A stretch of 10,421 nucleotides of DNA. It comes from DATADD01 sp036258675 (GTDB taxonomy: Bacteria > Actinomycetota > CADDZG01 > WHSQ01). The DNA lies in assembly GCA_036258675.1 (NCBI GenBank), contig DATADD010000066.1:1-10421 (forward strand), in the 5' to 3' direction. A program made the position numbers and the translations under genes. Positions 1 through 6,461 of this stretch are shown here, one piece after another; the first letter of the stretch is position 1, and each line of letters starts with the position of its first letter. Below the pieces are notes generated by a model, which worked only from the letters and a program-made list of their open reading frames with translations, had not been told where the DNA came from and did not search any database.

Positions 1-1517
1 ACGATCCCTCGGAGCCGCCGCGCCAGCTCGCCATGCCGGTCGGCGACGGGCGGTCCTACAAGCTGCCGCCGCTCGACCTCCTCGCGCGCGGCGCGGAGCA
101 GCAGACGTCGGTGCGCTCGATCGAGGACACCACCGCGGTCATCGAGGCGACGCTGCGCGAGTTCAACGTCGACGCGTCGGTCACCGGCTACACCGCCGGC
201 CCCACCGTCACGCGCTTCGAGATCGAGCTCGGCGCGGGCGTGAAGGTCAACCGCGTCCTGTCGCTGTCCAACGAGCTCAAGTACGCGCTGGCGTCCGGCG
301 AGCTGCGCTTCCTCGCGCCGATACCGGGACGCTCCGCGATCGGCGTCGAGGTCCCCAACCGCACGCGCCGCGTCGTCACGCTCGGCGACGTGCTGCGGTC
401 GCGGCGCGCACAGCAGGACCGCCATCCGCTGACCGTCGCGCTCGGCACCGACGTGTCGGGCGAGCCGGTCACCGCCAACCTCGCCGAGATGCCGCACGTG
501 CTCATCGCGGGCGCGACCAACTCCGGCAAGTCGTCGTGCATCAACTCGATGATCACGTCGATCCTCGTGCGCGCGCGGCCCGACCAGGTGCGCATGATCC
601 TGATCGACCCCAAGCGCGTCGAGCTGACCCACTTCGCCGGCGTTCCGCACCTGCTGACGCCGGTCGTGACGGTGCCGAAGAAGGCCGCGTCGGCGCTCGG
701 GTGGGTCGTGCGCGAGATGGAGATGCGCTACGAGGCGCTCGCGCACTTCGGCATGCGCAACCTCGAGTTCTACAACGACGCGGTCGCGCGCAACGCGATC
801 GTCAAGCGCAGCGACGACGACCCGGACCCCGAGCCGCTGCCGTACGTCCTCGTCGTCGTCGACGAGCTGTCGGACCTCATGATGGTCGCGCCGCGCGACG
901 TCGAGAGCGCGATCTGCCGCATCGCCCAGATGGCGCGCGCGGTCGGGATACACCTCGTCGTCGCGACGCAACGGCCGTCGGTCGACGTCGTCACCGGCGT
1001 CATCAAGGCCAACATCCCGTCGCGCATCGCCTTCTCGGTCGCGTCGCAGCAGGACTCGCGCGTGATCCTCGACCAGGGCGGCGCGGAGAAGCTCGTCGGG
1101 CGCGGCGACATGCTGTTCCTGCACGCGAGCTCGTCGCGGCCGCGCCGCATCCAGGGCGCGTGGGTCACCGAGAAGGAGGTCGCCGCGGTCGTCGGCCACG
1201 CCCGCCGGCAGGGCACCCCCGAGTACGTCGAGAGCGTGACGGCCGAGGACTCCGGGCCCGAGGCCGGCGGCGGGATCGCCGGCGGCGACGACGACCTCCT
1301 CCAGGAGGCGCTCGAGCTCGTCGTGCGCTCGCAGCTGGGCTCGACGTCGATGCTGCAGCGCAAGCTCAAGGTGGGTTTCGCGCGCGCGGGAAGGCTGATG
1401 GACCTGCTGGAGCAAAGAGGCGTCGTGGGCCCCTCTCAGGGATCCAAGCCGCGCGACGTGCTCATGTCCCCGGACGAGATCGGGTCCGTGGGCGCGGGAC
1501 CGGCGGAACGGGGATGA
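1..1517 (+). CDS. ftsK: FtsK/SpoIIIE DNA translocase, C-terminal motor part (5' end outside window)
   Basis: ATP-driven double-stranded DNA pump that clears and segregates chromosomes at the division septum. The reading frame is open from base 3 (no stop before the ATG at 33), and no N-terminal membrane region is present, so the gene starts upstream; 504 codons are visible. Counting from the codon at base 3, the alpha domain begins at the YKLPPLDLL motif (about residue 19). The Walker A loop GATNSGKS is at 170-177 and the Walker B VVVDE motif ends in D287-E288. From about residue 430 a winged-helix gamma domain follows with the typical GRLMDLLEQRGVVGPSQG-like core, the part that reads KOPS/SRS orientation sequences and contacts XerD in studied homologues. 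The Walker A carries Asn where many FtsKs have Gly; the catalytic Lys and Ser are intact, so the motor should be active. The family is certain; FtsK versus SpoIIIE naming is not resolvable without the N-terminus. Confidence 0.96.
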   Translation, partial: DPSEPPRQLAMPVGDGRSYKLPPLDLLARGAEQQTSVRSIEDTTAVIEATLREFNVDASVTGYTAGPTVTRFEIELGAGVKVNRVLSLSNELKYALASGELRFLAPIPGRSAIGVEVPNRTRRVVTLGDVLRSRRAQQDRHPLTVALGTDVSGEPVTANLAEMPHVLIAGATNSGKSSCINSMITSILVRARPDQVRMILIDPKRVELTHFAGVPHLLTPVVTVPKKAASALGWVVREMEMRYEALAHFGMRNLEFYNDAVARNAIVKRSDDDPDPEPLPYVLVVVDELSDLMMVAPRDVESAICRIAQMARAVGIHLVVATQRPSVDVVTGVIKANIPSRIAFSVASQQDSRVILDQGGAEKLVGRGDMLFLHASSSRPRRIQGAWVTEKEVAAVVGHARRQGTPEYVESVTAEDSGPEAGGGIAGGDDDLLQEALELVVRSQLGSTSMLQRKLKVGFARAGRLMDLLEQRGVVGPSQGSKPRDVLMSPDEIGSVGAGPAERG

Positions 1518-1560
1518 GCGGCGCGCGAGCGGCCCAGGAAGTCACCGAGGGCCGCCTCCC

Positions 1561-1566
1561 TATAAT
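1561..1566 (+). promoter_or_regulatory. Perfect -10 box (TATAAT) upstream of rodZ-like gene
   Basis: A consensus TATAAT stands in the only gap between ftsK and the next gene, in an otherwise extremely GC-rich sequence. A transcript starting about 7 nt downstream (near 1573) would give a leader of about 36 nt that includes the GGGAG at 1600-1604 and the GTG start at 1609. The -35 side is poor: at 16-nt spacing the hexamer at 1539-1544 is AAGTCA, 3 of 6 matches to TTGACA. It is likely the promoter of the rodZ-rimO-cinA-thpR run. Its function is inferred from position and match only. Confidence 0.55.
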
Positions 1567-1608
1567 GGCCGCCTCTGCTTGGAGCACCCTTCCACAGGCG
1601 GGAGCACC

Positions 1609-2397
1609 GTGACGGAACCCAGGACGCTGGGCGACTTCCTGCGGGCGGCCCGGCGTCGACGCCGGGCGAGCATCGAGAGAGCCGCCGAGGAAACGCGCAT
1701 CAGAGCCGACTACCTCATGCGCATGGAGTCGGACGAGTTCGATTTCCTCGCGCCCGCGTACGTGCGCGGCTTCCTGCGCTCCTACGCGCGCTGGCTCGGG
1801 ACCGACCCGGAGCCCCTCGTCGCCGAGTTCGACCGCCGCCACGGCGCGGGGCGCACCGATACCGGGCAGATCGCGGCCCTCGAGCGGCGCGCCAGGAACG
1901 CGCCGCGCCAGCGGAAGAGCCCGAGCCGGTGGTCGGTCGCGGCAACGCTCGCAGCGGTCGTCCTCGTCGTTCTCGCGGTGATCGGCGTGATGTCGCCGAC
2001 CGGCGAGGAGACGCCCTCGGACGATCGCATCGCTCTGTCCCAGAGCCCGTCGCCGGAGCCCTCGGAGAAGCCGAGCGCGAGCCCGTCGCCGAGGCCCACC
2101 CAGCGGCCGCAGCCGGCGCGGATCGCGTTCGCCGACGGCATCCGAGTGCAGGTGATCGCGTCGCGGGCGCCCTGCTGGGTGGACGTCACCGCCGACGGCG
2201 TCGGCGTCTACGCGCGGACCCTTCCGCTCGGGCAGCGGGCGGGCCCCTTCACCGCCGATACGCGTCTGGATGTGGTCCTCGGCAACGGCTACGGCGTCGA
2301 GCTCGTGGTCAACGGACAGAGGCTCCGCGGCCCCTTCGGCGACAGCGGCCAGGTAGTCACCTTCAGCCTGCCCGAGGACATCAAGAGCCTCCTGTAG
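1609..2397 (+). CDS. RodZ/YmfM-like membrane protein with N-terminal HTH and C-terminal DUF4115
   Basis: Single-pass membrane protein of 262 aa in the RodZ/YmfM family; in rod-shaped bacteria RodZ links the MreB cytoskeleton to the wall machinery, while in actinobacteria the role is less clear. Residues about 5-75 form a RodZ-type helix-turn-helix domain (core TLGDFLRAAR, ETRIRADYLMRMES, PAYVRGFLRSYARWLG). A basic segment (93-107) precedes one membrane helix at about 108-128. A Ser/Pro-rich linker follows (144-170), then an extracytoplasmic beta domain (about 176-258; CWVDVTADG, LGNGYGVELVVNG) resembling DUF4115. The GTG at 1609 is chosen because GGGAG lies 4 nt upstream and the HTH starts properly there; a TTG at 1579 in the same frame would sit almost on the predicted transcription start. 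The stop TAG overlaps the rimO start by one base. Assignment to the family is strong; a rod-shape role is unproven, so no symbol is given. Confidence 0.9.
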   Translation: MTEPRTLGDFLRAARRRRRASIERAAEETRIRADYLMRMESDEFDFLAPAYVRGFLRSYARWLGTDPEPLVAEFDRRHGAGRTDTGQIAALERRARNAPRQRKSPSRWSVAATLAAVVLVVLAVIGVMSPTGEETPSDDRIALSQSPSPEPSEKPSASPSPRPTQRPQPARIAFADGIRVQVIASRAPCWVDVTADGVGVYARTLPLGQRAGPFTADTRLDVVLGNGYGVELVVNGQRLRGPFGDSGQVVTFSLPEDIKSLL

Positions 2398-3779
2398 TGC
2401 CGCGCGTCGCCATCGTCACCCTCGGCTGCCCCAAGAACGCGGTCGATTCCGAGAACCTCGCCGGGGGCCTGCGCGCGGCCGGCCACGAGGTCGTCGAGGA
2501 GCCGCGCGGCGCCGAGGTCGTGGTCGTCAACACGTGCGGCTTCATAGAGGCGGCGCGGCGGGAGACGATCGAGACGGCCCTCGAGCTCGCCGACCTCGCG
2601 GACGCGGGCGACGCCGGGGGGCTCGTCCTGGCCGGCTGCCTGGTTGCGCGCGCGGGCGAGGAGCTGGCGGAGGCGTTGCCCGAGGTCGATGCTCTCGTCG
2701 ACTTCGACGCCTACACGCGGCTCCCGGAGATCGTCGGGAGGGTCGCCGCGGGAGACGGCAACGGAGAGGTCCACGGCGCCCCGGGGACCCGATTCGACCC
2801 CGCGTGGTGGGACGCCTCGCTCGCGGGGGGCCCGCGCCTGAGGTTCGGCCGCGCGCCGTGGTCCTACGTCAAGATCGCAGAGGGCTGCGATCGCCGCTGC
2901 ACGTTCTGCGCGATCCCGCTCATGCGGGGCCGCCTCCGCTCGCGTCCCGCCGCTCTCATCGAGGAGGAGGTGCGGGCCCTCGTCGCACAGGGCGTGACGG
3001 AGCTCTCGCTCGTGAGCCAGGACTCGGTGATGTGGGGCCGCGACACGGGCGAGGGGGATCTTCTCTCGCTGCTCGGGCGCCTCGAGCGGATCGAGGGCGT
3101 GCGCCGTCTGCGTCTCATGTACCTCCATCCCCAGGGAGTGGACGAGCGCCTCGTCGATGCCGTCCTGGGATCCGAGGTCGTCTGCTCCTACTTCGACCTG
3201 TCGCTCCAGCACGTCAGCGCCCGCGTCCTCAAGGCGATGGGCCGAGGCGGCGGCCGCGCCCGCTTCGAGGGCCTCGCCGGGCGCATCCGCCGGCTCGACC
3301 CGCTCGCGGGGCTGCGCGCCTCGTTCATCCTCGGCTTCCCGGGCGAGAGCGAGGACGAGGCCGCCGAGGTGGAGAGCTTCGTCGCCGGGTCGGAGCTCGA
3401 CTGGGTCGGGGTCTTCACCTACTCTGCCGAGCCCGGGACGAGGTCCCACGACCTCCCGGGACGGATCCCGCAGGCGGAGGCGCGGGCGCGCGCGGAGGCG
3501 GTCTCGACCGCCGCCGAGTCCGCGATGGCGCGCAGGGCGGCGGATCTCGTCGGCGCGCACCTCGAGGTGCTCGTCGAGCGCCTCGATGTCTCGGACGGGA
3601 CGTGGAGGGGCCGGTCCGCGCGCGAGGCTCCCGAGATCGACGGCGTCGTGCGTCTCGAGGGCGTCCAGGGCCCGAGGGTGGGCGACTACGTGGGCGCGGA
3701 CGTCACCGGCGCCGACGGCCCCGACCTCGTCGCCCGGGTCGGGAGCCAGCGGGTCGCGGCTCGGGAGTCGGGCGCCTGA
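2397..3779 (+). CDS. rimO: Ribosomal protein S12 methylthiotransferase RimO
   Basis: Radical-SAM enzyme that adds a methylthio group to the conserved aspartate of ribosomal protein S12, in the cytosol. The 460-aa product has the three MTTase-domain cysteines that bind the auxiliary [4Fe-4S] cluster (C11 in LGCPKNAVDSE, C47 in NTCGF, C81 in LAGC). It also has the radical-SAM CxxxCxxC (C164, C168, C171 in GCDRRCTFC) and a C-terminal TRAM-like region (about 395-450). The CPKN..DSE and IPLMRGRLRSR signatures separate RimO from the tRNA enzyme MiaB. The GTG start (2397-2399) shares a base with the rodZ-like TAG stop (TAGTG), and only three residues precede the conserved VAIVTLGCPKN strand. The Shine-Dalgarno is weak (AAGAG at 2383-2387), which suggests translational coupling to the upstream gene. 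The usual PLQH motif reads SLQH here. Length is normal for the family. Confidence 0.96.
   Translation: MPRVAIVTLGCPKNAVDSENLAGGLRAAGHEVVEEPRGAEVVVVNTCGFIEAARRETIETALELADLADAGDAGGLVLAGCLVARAGEELAEALPEVDALVDFDAYTRLPEIVGRVAAGDGNGEVHGAPGTRFDPAWWDASLAGGPRLRFGRAPWSYVKIAEGCDRRCTFCAIPLMRGRLRSRPAALIEEEVRALVAQGVTELSLVSQDSVMWGRDTGEGDLLSLLGRLERIEGVRRLRLMYLHPQGVDERLVDAVLGSEVVCSYFDLSLQHVSARVLKAMGRGGGRARFEGLAGRIRRLDPLAGLRASFILGFPGESEDEAAEVESFVAGSELDWVGVFTYSAEPGTRSHDLPGRIPQAEARARAEAVSTAAESAMARRAADLVGAHLEVLVERLDVSDGTWRGRSAREAPEIDGVVRLEGVQGPRVGDYVGADVTGADGPDLVARVGSQRVAARESGA
3763..3767 (+). promoter_or_regulatory. Ribosome binding site supporting a CTG start for cinA
   Basis: GGGAG at 3763-3767 lies inside the 3' end of rimO, 8 nt before the CTG at 3776-3778. 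No ATG, GTG or TTG in the cinA frame is found close upstream, and the conserved AEIVAVGTELLLGQ strand starts two codons after this CTG. The site therefore decides the start call. Confidence 0.6.
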
Positions 3780-4999
3780 ACGCCGAGATCGTCGCGGTCG
3801 GGACCGAGCTGCTGCTGGGCCAGATCGTCAACACGAACGCCCAGCACATCTCGCGTGCGCTCGCGTCGATCGGGATCGACGTCTTCGCGCACACGGTCGT
3901 GGGCGACAACCTCGACCGGGTCGCGGCCGCGCTCGGGTCGGCCGCGCGCAGAGCCGACGCCATCGTCGTCACGGGCGGCCTCGGCCCGACGCCCGACGAC
4001 CTCACGCGCGAGGCCGTGAGCAAGTGGCTCGGGCTGCCCCTGCGGCGCGACCCAGAGCTCGTGCGGAGGGTCGCGGACGTGTTCGGTCGCCTCGGACGTT
4101 CGATGCCGGAGGCGAACCTGCGCCAGGCCGACCTGCCCGAGGGCGCGCAGCCGATCGCCCCGGAGGGGACCGCGCCCGGCTTCGTGGTGGAACGGGACGG
4201 CGTCGTCCTCGCCGCCCTGCCGGGGGTCCCGTGGGAGATGAAGGCGATGCTCGACGGCACGGTGCTGCCCCTGCTGGCGCGCCGGGCGGGGGCGGCGGCC
4301 ATCGTCAGCCGGGAGGTGCTCGTGATCGGCATGGGCGAGTCGGCGACCCACGAGCGGATCGCGGACATCGTCGACGCGCAGACCAACCCCACGCTCGCCT
4401 ACCTGGCGGGCTCCGGGAGGGTGCGGGTGCGGATCACGGCCAAGGCCGCCGACGAGGACGCGGCGCGCCGGCTGATCGAGCCGGTCGAGTCCGAGGTGAG
4501 GGCGCGTCTCGGGGATGCGGCCGTCCCCGACCATGCCTCGCTGAGCGCGGCCCTGGGCGCCCTGCTCATCGAGCGAGAGGCCACCGTGGCGGTCGCGGAG
4601 TCGCTCACCGGTGGGCTGCTGGGGGCCGAGCTGACCGAGGAGGCCGGCGCGAGCGACTTCTTCGCCGGCGCGCTCGTCGTCTACACCGACGAGGCCAAGG
4701 CGAGGGTTGCAGGCGTGGACGAGGCGATCCTGGCCGGCCCCGGCGCGGTCAGCGAGGAGGCGGCCGGCGCCCTCGCGCGGGGGGCGGCGGCGCGCTACGC
4801 GGCCGACCTCGGGCTCTCGACGACGGGCGTGGCGGGCCCCGCCGAGCAGGAGGGGAAGCCGCCCGGGACGATCTTCGTCGGCGCCTGCTGGAGGGGGCGC
4901 GTCGAGACGAGAGGGGTGCGCGGCTACGGCGACCGCGCCAACATGCGCGCCCTCGCGGTCACGGCGGCCCTCGACCTCGGCCGCCGCATCGTCTCCTAG
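3776..4999 (+). CDS. cinA: CinA: competence/damage-inducible protein, NMN deamidase and nucleotide pyrophosphatase-like
   Basis: Two-domain protein of the pyridine-nucleotide salvage pathway. In studied CinA proteins the C-terminal PncC domain deamidates nicotinamide mononucleotide and the N-terminal COG1058 (MoCF-like) domain hydrolyses ADP-ribose or related nucleotides. The 407-aa product starts NAEIVAVGTELLLGQ after the initiator. It has the COG1058 motif GGLGPTPDD at 67-75 with T77, then the PncC domain from about 250 with ESLTGG at 275-280 (S276 is the expected catalytic serine), a VVYTDEAK motif, a GAVSEEAA motif and GVAGP at 351-355. ESLTGG replaces the common ESCTGG. The likely start is CTG, overlapping the rimO stop as CTGA, backed by GGGAG 8 nt upstream; no canonical start fits. 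The gene is followed after 8 nt by thpR. Full length and probably functional. Confidence 0.94.
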   Translation: MNAEIVAVGTELLLGQIVNTNAQHISRALASIGIDVFAHTVVGDNLDRVAAALGSAARRADAIVVTGGLGPTPDDLTREAVSKWLGLPLRRDPELVRRVADVFGRLGRSMPEANLRQADLPEGAQPIAPEGTAPGFVVERDGVVLAALPGVPWEMKAMLDGTVLPLLARRAGAAAIVSREVLVIGMGESATHERIADIVDAQTNPTLAYLAGSGRVRVRITAKAADEDAARRLIEPVESEVRARLGDAAVPDHASLSAALGALLIEREATVAVAESLTGGLLGAELTEEAGASDFFAGALVVYTDEAKARVAGVDEAILAGPGAVSEEAAGALARGAAARYAADLGLSTTGVAGPAEQEGKPPGTIFVGACWRGRVETRGVRGYGDRANMRALAVTAALDLGRRIVS

Positions 5000-5007
5000 G
5001 CGACGGC

Positions 5008-5601
5008 ATGGCCGGGGGCCGGCTGAGGCTCTTCCTCGCGCTCGACCTCCCCGAGGGGCACAGGCGGCGGGCGGGCGACGTGGCCGAGGAGCTGCGGGGC
5101 CGGGGGTGGGACGCCCGCTGGGTTGCCCCGGACAACCACCACGTCACGCTGCGCTTCCTCGGCGCCACGGACGAGGCCGCCGTGCCCGCGCTCCGGGATG
5201 CGCTCGCCCCGGTGGCGCGCAGCAGCCCCTCGCTGCAGCTGTCCCTGCGGGGGCTGGGCGCGTTCCCTACACCCCGGCGGGCGCGCGTGCTGTGGGCCGG
5301 CGTCCACGACCCGAGCGGCGCCCTTCCACTGCTCGCGGCGGCGATGGAGCGCGCTCTCGAGCCCCTCGGGTGGAAGCCCGAGGGGCGCGCCTACACGGCC
5401 CACCTCACGCTCGCGCGCCTGCGCGCGCCGCGCTCGGTGGAGCCCCTGCCGCCGGATCCCTTCGAGGGCCTCGAGCCGTTCTCCGTGGCCGAGGTCGTGC
5501 TCTACCGCAGCCGGCTGCACCCATCGGGAGCCCGCTACGCGCGGATCGACGGCTTCCCCCTCGGGGAGCGGAGCCCGCCGGCGCGAGGATGCGCCCCGTG
5601 A
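5008..5601 (+). CDS. thpR: RNA 2',3'-cyclic phosphodiesterase ThpR (2H / '2'-5' RNA ligase' family)
   Basis: Member of the 2H phosphoesterase superfamily; characterised ThpR proteins hydrolyse RNA 2',3'-cyclic phosphates to 2'-phosphates and can join tRNA halves with a 2'-5' bond in vitro. The 197-aa product has both catalytic HxTL motifs: H45-V-T-L48 (in NHHVTLRFLG) and H132-L-T-L135 (in YTAHLTLARL), about 87 residues apart as expected for the two-lobed fold. It opens with the RLFLALDLP strand typical of the family. The ATG at 5008 lies 8 nt after the cinA stop, with only a weak AGG at 4998-5000 as ribosome binding site, so it is probably co-translated with cinA. A ThpR-family gene next to cinA is a recurrent arrangement. 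No key residue is missing. Confidence 0.93.
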   Translation: MAGGRLRLFLALDLPEGHRRRAGDVAEELRGRGWDARWVAPDNHHVTLRFLGATDEAAVPALRDALAPVARSSPSLQLSLRGLGAFPTPRRARVLWAGVHDPSGALPLLAAAMERALEPLGWKPEGRAYTAHLTLARLRAPRSVEPLPPDPFEGLEPFSVAEVVLYRSRLHPSGARYARIDGFPLGERSPPARGCAP

Positions 5602-5632
5602 CCCCTGTCCGGGCGGCTCCCTCCCCGACCCC

Positions 5633-6205
5633 GTGACGCGCCCGCCGGCCCAGCCGCGGTCCCTCGTCCTGCCCACGGAGCGTCTCCTGCTCGCCCCGGT
5701 CGCCCCCGGCCACGTGGAGGAGCTCTGGAGGGCGACCCAGGACTCCCTCCCCCAGCTGCGCCCGTGGCTGTACTGGGCGCGCAGCAACGAGCTCGGCGAG
5801 CGGATGGCGTTCGTGCACGCGTCGATGGCGGCGTGGGAGGGGGGCACGGACTGGGTCTTCGCTCTCCTCTTCGAGGGCGTCGCGGTCGGGACGATCGGCC
5901 TCCACGGCTACGACGACGTCCTCGAGCAGGCGGAGCTCGGGTACTGGCTCCGCACCGACCTCGGCGGGCGCGGCCTCATGACGGAGGCCGCCCGCGCCGT
6001 CGTGGGCTTCGCCTTCGACAGGCTCTCGCTCCACCGCATCGAGCTGCACGCCGCGCCGGGCAACGCGGCGAGCATCGCGGTGGCCGAGCGGGCCGGTTTC
6101 CGCCGGGAGGGCCTCCTGCGGCACGGGAGCCGGGGGGCCGACGGCTGGCACGACGTGTACGTCTACGGCCTTTTGGCGGACGACCCCCGCCCCGGCGCAG
6201 CCTGA
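5633..6205 (+). CDS. GNAT N-acetyltransferase, RimJ/RimL type
   Basis: Acetyl-CoA-dependent N-acetyltransferase of 190 aa; the substrate is unknown. The RimJ/RimL layout is visible: TERLLLAPV near the N-terminus (15-23), an AELGYWL strand (100-106), the acetyl-CoA pyrophosphate-binding loop GGRGLMTEA (111-119), HRIELHAAPGN..S (134-147) and AERAGFRREGLLRHG (151-165), and a DVYVYGLL end strand. Relatives acetylate ribosomal protein N-termini, amino acids, antibiotics or other amines, so no specific role is claimed. The GTG at 5633 is the only start in frame that keeps the first strand; no good Shine-Dalgarno precedes it (a GGGCGG at 5611-5616 is too far). It follows thpR by 31 nt and is probably the last gene of that run, because a 256-nt non-coding stretch follows. 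Confidence 0.9.
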   Translation: MTRPPAQPRSLVLPTERLLLAPVAPGHVEELWRATQDSLPQLRPWLYWARSNELGERMAFVHASMAAWEGGTDWVFALLFEGVAVGTIGLHGYDDVLEQAELGYWLRTDLGGRGLMTEAARAVVGFAFDRLSLHRIELHAAPGNAASIAVAERAGFRREGLLRHGSRGADGWHDVYVYGLLADDPRPGAA

Positions 6206-6225
6206 GCCGGGCGGCCCGCGGGTCC

Positions 6226-6260
6226 CTCACCAGGGGCAGGGTTCTTGTGCCCTCCGTGAG
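6226..6260 (+). terminator. Possible stem-loop terminator after the acetyltransferase
   Basis: CTCAC (6226-6230) pairs with GTGAG (6256-6260), and GGGCA (6234-6238) pairs with TGCCC (6248-6252), extended by one G-U pair; a symmetric internal loop separates the two stems and a 9-nt loop closes the structure. It begins 20 nt after the acetyltransferase stop and separates the housekeeping run from the transporter operon. There is no U-tract, so intrinsic termination is uncertain, although U-less hairpins have been proposed in high-GC actinobacteria. Confidence 0.33.
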
Positions 6261-6402
6261 CGCGCCCTAGACTTCGCACCCTGACTCGTGGGGAGCCTCA
6301 TCCGGACGGCTGCTGCCGCGGCGCCTGCAGGGCCCGCCGGGGTGGCGCGCGCCGTGCGCGCGGCGCCGAGGACGTCCCGAGACACCCGATCGTTCGTCCA
6401 TC

Positions 6403-6422
6403 ATTACTAGAAGGGTAGTAGT
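6403..6422 (+). promoter_or_regulatory. AT-rich inverted repeat, candidate operator for the transporter operon
   Basis: TACTA (6405-6409) and TAGTA (6416-6420) form a perfect inverted repeat around a 6-nt spacer GAAGGG, extendable by a T-G and an A-T pair to 6403-6422. It lies about 40 nt before the start of the binding-protein gene, in the only AT-rich patch of a GC-rich intergenic region. No convincing -10/-35 pair could be placed on it. It could be an operator for a dimeric repressor or a leader hairpin. Confidence 0.35.
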
Positions 6423-6447
6423 CACGTGGGCGCGCGCGCCCGGCCAC

Positions 6448-6456
6448 AGGGGAGAG
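6448..6456 (+). promoter_or_regulatory. Strong ribosome binding site of the binding-protein gene
   Basis: AGGGGAGAG ends 5 nt before the ATG at 6462 (the GGAG core is 8 nt away). It fixes the ATG as the start in preference to the in-frame GTG at 6426, which lies upstream of it. This is the strongest Shine-Dalgarno in the window, fitting a highly expressed binding protein. Confidence 0.8.
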
Positions 6457-6461
6457 CAGAC

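Noticed and set aside
33..35. ATG at 33 as the true start of the translocase gene
   Set aside because: The frame is open upstream to the window edge, and a start here would leave FtsK without its membrane domain; the gene is better read as 5'-truncated by the window.
1579..1581. TTG at 1579 as start of the rodZ-like gene
   Set aside because: It lacks a ribosome binding site and would lie only a few bases from the transcription start predicted by TATAAT; GTG at 1609 has GGGAG at the right distance.
2053..2115. Ser/Pro-rich repeat-like stretch in the rodZ-like gene
   Set aside because: It is an irregular low-complexity linker between the membrane helix and the outer domain, not a DNA repeat or mobile sequence.
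2289..3560. Antisense open frame of 423 codons opposite rimO
   Set aside because: Translation is Arg/Ala/Glu-rich without domain signatures, whereas the + strand carries all RimO cysteines.
2534..3775. Upstream extension of cinA into rimO (long in-frame open stretch)
   Set aside because: The extension is Arg/Gly/Pro-rich shadow sequence of rimO; CinA homology begins right after 3776.
6206..6461. Small gene in the gap before the transporter operon
   Set aside because: Frames crossing the gap are only tails of shadow frames or the non-conserved extension from GTG 6426; none has a ribosome binding site plus a recognisable product.
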